This document shows positions 10,816 to 15,530 of a stretch of DNA of 15,530 nt, in pieces. Both the position numbers and the translations under genes were made by a program. Positions within the stretch are counted from its first letter, which is position 1, and every line of letters starts with the position of its first letter. The DNA is taken from the NCBI GenBank assembly GCA_015499985.1, contig JAAAUF010000951.1, positions 1 through 15,530 of the forward strand, given 5' to 3'. Source of the DNA: Haplosporangium gracile (Eukaryota; Mortierellomycota; Mortierellomycetes; Mortierellales; Mortierellaceae). The notes beneath the pieces are model-generated. The model was not told the DNA's origin and did not search any database. It worked only from the letters and a program-made list of their open reading frames with translations.

Positions 10816-11700
10816 GATAAGTGATTGATATTGGTGTGTAGTGTCAGCAGGCAACGATGAGTCGTGAGCTAGCAAGAAGGAAAAGAGGTAACGAGACCAA
10901 CAAGAAAGAAATGATGTGAATAAAGGAGTCTTCAGGAAGAGAGGGGAAAGAGAGGTATGGGTACGAAGGCAAAGGGGACAGACAGCGATGAGTGCGCTCT
11001 TTGTTTGCTTGTCTGTCTTTTAAGTTTGCGATGGCCAATTGTGCTGGCAGGAACCATGACGAGAATGCTCCTATCTCCTTCTCTCGTTTTCTCTGCCATT
11101 TTTTTTTTTACCGCTGCCGTGTAAATTGACAACATACATATACATACTTCGGAAGAAACACAAGGGGCTGGGGGTTGAAAGGAAAGGTATGATCAAATGC
11201 AAGTTGTGAATGCGGGCAAAGAAGGAGAACAAACAAACAAAAAGTAAATGTGTGTTCATGGACCAAGGAGGTGGATCCAGGAAAAAAAAAAAAGGAAACT
11301 TACTTGTGGCCGAGAAAGGTCTAGTTCCCCTCGGGAAAAAGGCGACGATTGTAACGAGCAATTGGCTCTCTTTGTTGGCGACAAAGGAGGAAGGGAGATG
11401 TGTACGAATAAAAAAAATAAGCCTTTTGAATGTGAGCGAATGAATGGAGGAGTGGGTGATCAAGCGGATCAAGTGAGGGGCGTGTGCGTAGAGAGAGGTT
11501 GTTGTTAATCAAGAGAGAAAGAGAGAGGGATCAGAGGGAGAAGAGGGTACGCGAATAAAGAGAGAAGGAGGAATGAGCGAAGGAGTGAAGAGAATTATAA
11601 TATGGAGAGGAAAATAGTATGAAGAGGAAAAGGGCAAGAGAAGCGAAGAGGGAGAGAAAGAGAAGTCCAAAAGGGCGGCTGACTTTCTTACTGCCTTTGT
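10816..11700 (-). promoter_or_regulatory. Promoter and CT-rich leader of the Skt5-like gene
   Basis: About 0.9 kb upstream of the Skt5-like ATG has no recognisable gene. On the minus strand it is strongly pyrimidine-rich, densest at about 11500-11675, typical of fungal promoter or leader DNA. Only short unrecognisable ORFs occur. Confidence 0.45.
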
Positions 11701-11746
11701 CTTTCTTTATCCAAGCATCATGCCTTTCTTTATCCAAACATCATGC
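11701..11746. repeat. 23-bp tandem duplication
   Basis: Two adjacent 23-bp units (CTTTCTTTATCCAAGCATCA plus TGC) differ by one base (G/A at the fifteenth position). A third unit starts (CTTT) and stops. This looks like a recent slippage or short tandem duplication. Confidence 0.9.
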
Positions 11747-12205
11747 CTTTCACGCTTGCTTTTTTATGAACAAAAGTCCGCACTGCGTCATCCTGTCTGA
11801 AGCTGCTCCGCACTAGTGCATCTTTGCTGGGCAAAACTCTCTTTTTTGTTCAAATTGTGATGTCTCTTCTCTTGTTACGCCACACTCACACAATTCAACT
11901 CCAAAACTCTTTTTGCGGCTTTTGCACTTGCGTTTGCTCTCTCTCACACAATGATTCCGTCAACAAGCACTCTCATGACAAATAGAGTCACCTCGGTGTA
12001 CTTCACCGCTTCCTGTTGTTGCTCTCTATTTTCTCTAGGCACGGTCCATTCTTCTTTGCTATTTTTATTTTTTCACTTTCTTGTGTTCTCCTTGCCACCT
12101 TTCATATACGCTCGGGTTCAACAACACTCATCCATGCCCAGTCTTCTTGAACAATACACAGTTGCATACATGCTTTATCTACACCAGGACAAAGCAAGAG
12201 TAATG

Positions 12206-12237
12206 CCCTGCAGGTATAATTCCCTGCAGGTGAAATT
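12206..12237. repeat. 16-bp tandem repeat containing CCTGCAGG
   Basis: Two adjacent 16-bp units, CCCTGCAGGTATAATT and CCCTGCAGGTGAAATT, differ at two positions and are followed by the start of a third (CCC). Each unit contains the 8-bp palindrome CCTGCAGG. Confidence 0.85.
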
Positions 12238-12989
12238 CCCCTCATTGTGCACACACATTGGGGCGAGGAATTCACCTAATGGTTGACTGACTTGATGCGC
12301 CCTTTTTTCCTTTCCAAAAATAGTGGCTGGAATGAACATGTAGAAACCCTTAATAAATGTCGCCTAAAATTAGAAGGCAGCATTCATGTTTTTCTGTTTT
12401 TCAATGGCCGATCCTTGTTGATGTAATTTCCCTCTCCCAGCATGATGAAAAGCACGCGGTGAGGCGTAAAAATGCACAAAAATAAGGTTCATTGCCAGGA
12501 ACCATCAGATGTGAACTGGTGATGCTTGTTAGTCTAATCATGATCAATCGAGGGAGAGAGCTATGTATCTGGGCGGGTATGTCTTCCAACCCACGGAACT
12601 ATTATTCCAAGCTCAGACAAACACTACAAAAAAATTTGCTCTTTCCATTGGCGCCGGGAAAATAAAAATAACCAAGACAAATGGGCGATCATCATCATCC
12701 TCCTTTTTATCCTTTTCTCCTTTCTGTAATTTTTATATGGCAAGTGACCTTTTTATTCCCACTAGATCATGCCCTTCTGGACTCGAGTCGCGTCAAATTC
12801 CTTTTCTCGGCTTAATATATTTGCCAGGTCATATATGCGGGGGATTGTAGATCCTGCACAGCCCTTTGCCACCCCTAAAGGCTCTTGCGGTCCTCATACT
12901 CAACTACTCAATGATCCTCCTATCATCCTTCCTTCGATCTTTAAAATTCGAACACAAAGTCTTCTTTTTTTTTTTTTTTTGTCTTTATT

Positions 12990-13050
12990 TCAGCTGTCCC
13001 CATTTTTTTTTTTTTTTTTTTTTGGCTTAATCTCAGCTGTCCCCATTTTT
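12990..13050. repeat. Duplicated CAGCTGTCCCC block with T tracts
   Basis: The 18-bp string TCAGCTGTCCCCATTTTT occurs at 12990-13007 and again at 13033-13050. A run of 21 T (13003-13023) lies between the copies, and another T run precedes the first (about 12965-12980). Slippage or a segmental duplication of 43 bp is likely. Confidence 0.85.
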
Positions 13051-13133
13051 CTTTCTTTTTTCCTATCATTAAAAACATAACGGAGTCTAGGAGACTGGCA
13101 TTAACTCTGGGCGGGGCAGTTCGAAATCTCGCA

Positions 13134-13155
13134 TACATTCCTTTCTGGGAATGTA
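13134..13155. repeat. Perfect hairpin, 8-bp arms
   Basis: TACATTCC and GGAATGTA are exact reverse complements separated by a 6-nt loop. The element has no assigned role and lies between T-rich DNA and the transposon remnant. Confidence 0.7.
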
Positions 13156-13359
13156 ACCGCAAAAAATCTTTGCTATTTCTCATGACCTGGGTTGCGATGA
13201 TGGACATGATTTCGCAGGGATGCACGGTGAACAACACTCGATCGTTTCGAACCCTTTTTTAGTTCACAGGCAAGCATTGTTGTATCGATTTTTTGGAGTT
13301 CTAAAGGACGGGTGTGATTGCTAGACTCGGTGCTCGCTTTTGATCCCTGCAGCCACATT

Positions 13360-13378
13360 ACCACGATTTAATCGTGGT
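13360..13378. repeat. 19-bp palindrome near the transposase 3' end
   Basis: ACCACGATT and AATCGTGGT are exact inverted 9-bp arms around a single T, 38 bp beyond the last transposase codon. Its position fits a subterminal or terminal structure of the Harbinger element. No matching copy was found by eye at the other end. Confidence 0.6.
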
Positions 13379-13415
13379 CCAAGCGACGCCGATTTAACTC
13401 AGGATTTTCCAAGGA

Positions 13416-14436
13416 CTATCGCCGATACCAGGTCTGCTGAAACTTGTTTCTTGGCCCTTCTTCCAACCTATCGCCGGGGTGCGCCAGAATGAAGTTGTGT
13501 AGTACGATGCAAGCCATAATCTAGCTGCACACTGCTAATTTATCGCCCTCTTTCCCGACATCAACTGCCATACATTCTAGCGAGCTCCACTTGTCTTTGA
13601 GCAGTCCAAACGCATTTTCGACCCTGACATGACCTGATTTATGAAGACTGTTGAAGGTCCTGCGGCCTTGAGTTGTGACATCGTTCGCCTTGAATGATAA
13701 TATTGTTATAGGAAGAGATGAGTAGCCTTGGTCCGCCAACAGATATTCATCGCCGTTGAAAAAGATGTTGCTCCACTTGTACAAATTTGTCAGTCTAAAA
13801 GGCAGCTGCGTCGTGCGTCGATCCGAAGTCACCGGCGCGGAAATATGTGAAGCGCTTTTGATGGTCGCAAAACAGCAGTGGGTAGTCATAGCATGTCGGC
13901 ACTTGTACGTGTTCCATGCGTTAGGATTCAGATGTGGGGCGTAGTCGTACGGGAAATGAATCCCGTCAACACCACCAATACACTTTGGCAATCCAAAAGT
14001 CTCCCTGTACCATTTTTTGACTACTCGTCGCCTAGTAACATCCGGCCATAAGACGAAACAAGTAGCGGGGGAGCGGATGGCCTCAATGCATCTCCAGAAA
14101 CAATGCACAGAATGTCTCTTAAAAACGCCATTATGCGCTCTCACATAATTGGATATCATCGCAGGCGCGCCAAGCCGGTAGAGGCCGATCTTGAGTTGCT
14201 CCTGTACGGGCATCTGATTTGGTATCTTTTGTAGCGGAGATATAATGTTCCTTGATCAAGTCGACCAAGGTATTGAGCTGTGCCTTTGTCATACGCATAA
14301 ATGAGACAAAGTCCTTGTCTTCGTAAGCTTCAAGTGCACGCAATCTCTAGTCTGTTGACATGGGGACTCGGTTTCGGGGCACTATGTATCGAGTAGCGTA
14401 AAGAATATGAGGCAGCTCGTTCATCTTGATGGCCAT
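13416..14436 (-). pseudogene. Degenerate PIF/Harbinger (HARBI1-like) transposase
   Basis: Homology to DDE_Tnp_4 / HARBI1 transposases runs through several frames. In order: MNELPHILYATRYIVPR, an in-frame TAG (14347-14349), RALEAYEDKDFVSFMRMTK, a frame change near 14238-14248, MPVQEQLKIGLYRLG, CIGGVDGIHFP with the first catalytic Asp (13965-13967), the second Asp in GSTHDAAAF in another frame (13810-13812), GDEYLLADQGY, and VENAFGLLKDKW with the predicted catalytic Glu (13617-13619). A TAG at 13521-13523 interrupts before IMACIVLHNF, the conserved C-terminal block, and the frame then ends at TAG 13416-13418. The enzyme normally cuts and reinserts the element, usually at TWA targets. With at least two stops and three frame changes this copy cannot make a full transposase. 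The 5' limit is uncertain; an acceptor-like CCCCCTTCAG upstream suggests a further exon. Confidence 0.85.
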
Positions 14437-14883
14437 TTGGAGCTCGGGACCGGGATCGTTGCCATGAAGTTGATAACGGCAAACACTGGTCACCACAAGT
14501 ATGACTGTAAGAGCCTGAAGGGGGAGAATCAAGTCGGGTGAAGTAAGAAAGAGATGCGTAAGTATGCGTTTTTCAGAAAGAGGAAAAAAAGTAACCATGC
14601 GTCAAATGAGAAAATCGGCTTCGCACTATAACTAACTGTTTTAATGTCTTTAACACTCCTTTATGTTTTGATATTGACCTTCCCTCCGATGAGGACTCGC
14701 TATCATCGTAAAACTCGTTTGACCACGAGACGAGATGTTGATTCGAGTCCGGTATTCTGGCAGAGTCGACTTTTATCCATTCTACGACAGCACAGTCTTT
14801 AATCACAAAAAAAAAATACAGCCTAAGAGGATACTATTTAATCCATGTTAGTCCCTTTCATCGTTTAAAGCATCGTGGAGGTT
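14437..14883 (-). other. Interior of the transposon remnant, unassigned
   Basis: This stretch between the transposase remnant and the next ORF holds a minus-strand open stretch without an ATG start (14573-14806) with an acidic, Ser-rich patch DDSESSSEGR. It could be the tail of the neighbouring Myb-like ORF after a frame loss, or an upstream transposase exon. No domain was recognised. Confidence 0.3.
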
Positions 14884-15204
14884 TCATTTGGGAACAACAT
14901 GAACTTTTCTATTGATGGGATTCAATTTCTTGACCATTTCCGCGAATGATTTTCTGATGTAACAGTCGCGATGGCGACGGTACCCGACTTTATCATGCAT
15001 GATTGCAATGGATACTTGGTACTTATTCAATCGCAGTTTTTTGTAGTTGATATGACCGATTTGCATCGCATATTTTCTTCCCCTTTGCCTAGGTGTGACA
15101 AAGATATTTCTAGAACGCATATTTCCCGAAGAGACGCGTCTATTGTTCTTCTCAAGAATAATACCAGGCGATAATGATGTGTTTTCCCTTGGTACTTTCA
15201 CCAT
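14884..15204 (-). CDS. Small basic ORF, possible Myb-like Harbinger protein
   Basis: ATG at 15202-15204 to TGA at 14884-14886 gives 106 residues, strongly basic. The C-terminal half (KYQVSIAIMHDKV, RRHRD, IRKSFAEMVKKLNP) loosely follows the Myb/SANT-like pattern of a helix, then R..D....K.F..L...P. That pattern occurs in the second protein that PIF/Harbinger elements encode beside the transposase and that helps it enter the nucleus and bind ends. Strand and position fit a two-gene element. The likeness is weak, the key tryptophans are absent, and the ORF stops abruptly, so it may be truncated or a chance ORF. Confidence 0.3.
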   Translation of the reverse strand: MVKVPRENTSLSPGIILEKNNRRVSSGNMRSRNIFVTPRQRGRKYAMQIGHINYKKLRLNKYQVSIAIMHDKVGYRRHRDCYIRKSFAEMVKKLNPINRKVHVVPK

Positions 15205-15530
15205 TTTCTTGTCTGTCAGCTGCCTCCCAGATGGCGTTGCATTCCCGAGCAGACACCCCCGGTTAGCTTTGTATTCTTTTTTTTTTTTTTGGCGAGGCGT
15301 TTATACACCGCATATTTGCAGCGCGTGGTTTGCCACCAAATCTGTTTACCCTTAATGAGGATAAGAAAGAAGATTTGCCAGGGCGGGTGGCTTGCACTGC
15401 TCTCATTCTGAGCTTTTTGATAAGTTATCTCATGCACCAGCCAGACATATCGTGAGAAGTGCGAGGAGAGAATGTGTCTGTGTGAGAGTATGTTCTTGGG
15501 ATACAGGCAGATCCCGTTTTCCTCTTTTTT
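15205..15530. other. Intergenic right edge
   Basis: No gene recognised. A T tract lies at about 15278-15290. One end of the Harbinger element should fall here or just beyond the window, but no terminal inverted repeat matching the left side was seen by eye. Confidence 0.4.

Larger units (their letters stand above)
11747..13359. other. Long intergenic region without a recognised gene
   Basis: About 1.6 kb of AT-rich DNA. A 111-codon plus-strand ORF (11951-12286) has low-complexity Ser/Leu/Phe composition and no recognisable motif, so it is not called as a gene. The region holds a 16-bp tandem repeat, long T tracts, a duplicated CAGCTGTCCCC block and a perfect hairpin, listed separately. It may contain decayed mobile-element sequence, but no terminal repeats were identified. 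Confidence 0.4.

Noticed and set aside
11951..12286. 111-codon plus-strand ORF starting with ATG
   Set aside because: Low-complexity composition with no recognisable motif or supporting context; length is reachable by chance.
13115..13132. GTTCGAAATC as a tRNA T-loop
   Set aside because: Flanking bases do not form the required 5-bp stem.
13236..13262. tRNA-like TTTCGAACCC followed by a T run, resembling a B box and Pol III stop
   Set aside because: The T-arm stem does not pair and no A box or acceptor stem lies upstream at the right distance.
13290..15360. Terminal inverted repeats of the Harbinger element
   Set aside because: Comparison by eye of both flanks gave no convincing matching pair or TWA duplication, so no element boundaries are claimed.

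Overview
The window is fungal nuclear DNA. Short GT-AG introns (about 98-142 nt) interrupt several genes. One gene encodes a Skt5/Chs4-type chitin synthase III regulator ending in a CaaX box, and another a peroxisomal fatty-acid enzyme with a C-terminal peroxisomal signal. Intergenic DNA is rich in T tracts and CT-rich leaders. A large sacsin-repeat/BTB protein and a PIF/Harbinger DNA transposon suggest an early-diverging lineage such as Mortierellomycota or Mucoromycota. That placement is inference.

Layout, left to right. (1) Positions 2-3361 (+) hold the 3' part of a very large sacsin-like protein whose C-terminus carries a BTB domain; the gene starts outside the window. (2) Positions 3916-4396 (-) hold a small gene with two ubiquitin-like domains, with one reading-frame break at an A6 run; further coding-like but interrupted sequence lies beyond its stop, past a 17-G tract. 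(3) A roughly 450 bp divergent promoter leads to a seven-exon SDR gene (4846-6555, +) related to peroxisomal trans-2-enoyl-CoA reductase. (4) Convergent to it lies a two-exon gene (6900-7967, -) for an SPF30/SMNDC1-type Tudor splicing factor. (5) Next, in the same direction, is a two-exon Skt5/Chs4-like gene (8240-10815, -). (6) About 2.6 kb without a recognisable gene follows (10816-13415), containing a CT-rich leader, two short tandem duplications and long T tracts. (7) A decayed PIF/Harbinger transposase (13416-14436, -) is followed by a possible Myb-like second gene of the same element (14884-15204, -).

The host genes are functionally unrelated (protein quality control, peroxisomal lipid metabolism, pre-mRNA splicing, cell-wall chitin) and do not form a cluster. 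I see no convincing new defence, biosynthetic or regulatory system. The most informative anomalies are the broken transposase, in which two opposite frameshifts bracket the second catalytic Asp, and the interrupted ubiquitin-like gene. Several breaks lie at homopolymers, so assembly error must be excluded. The long ORFs of the conserved genes (3.3 kb and 2.3 kb) are intact, which argues that the decay is real.
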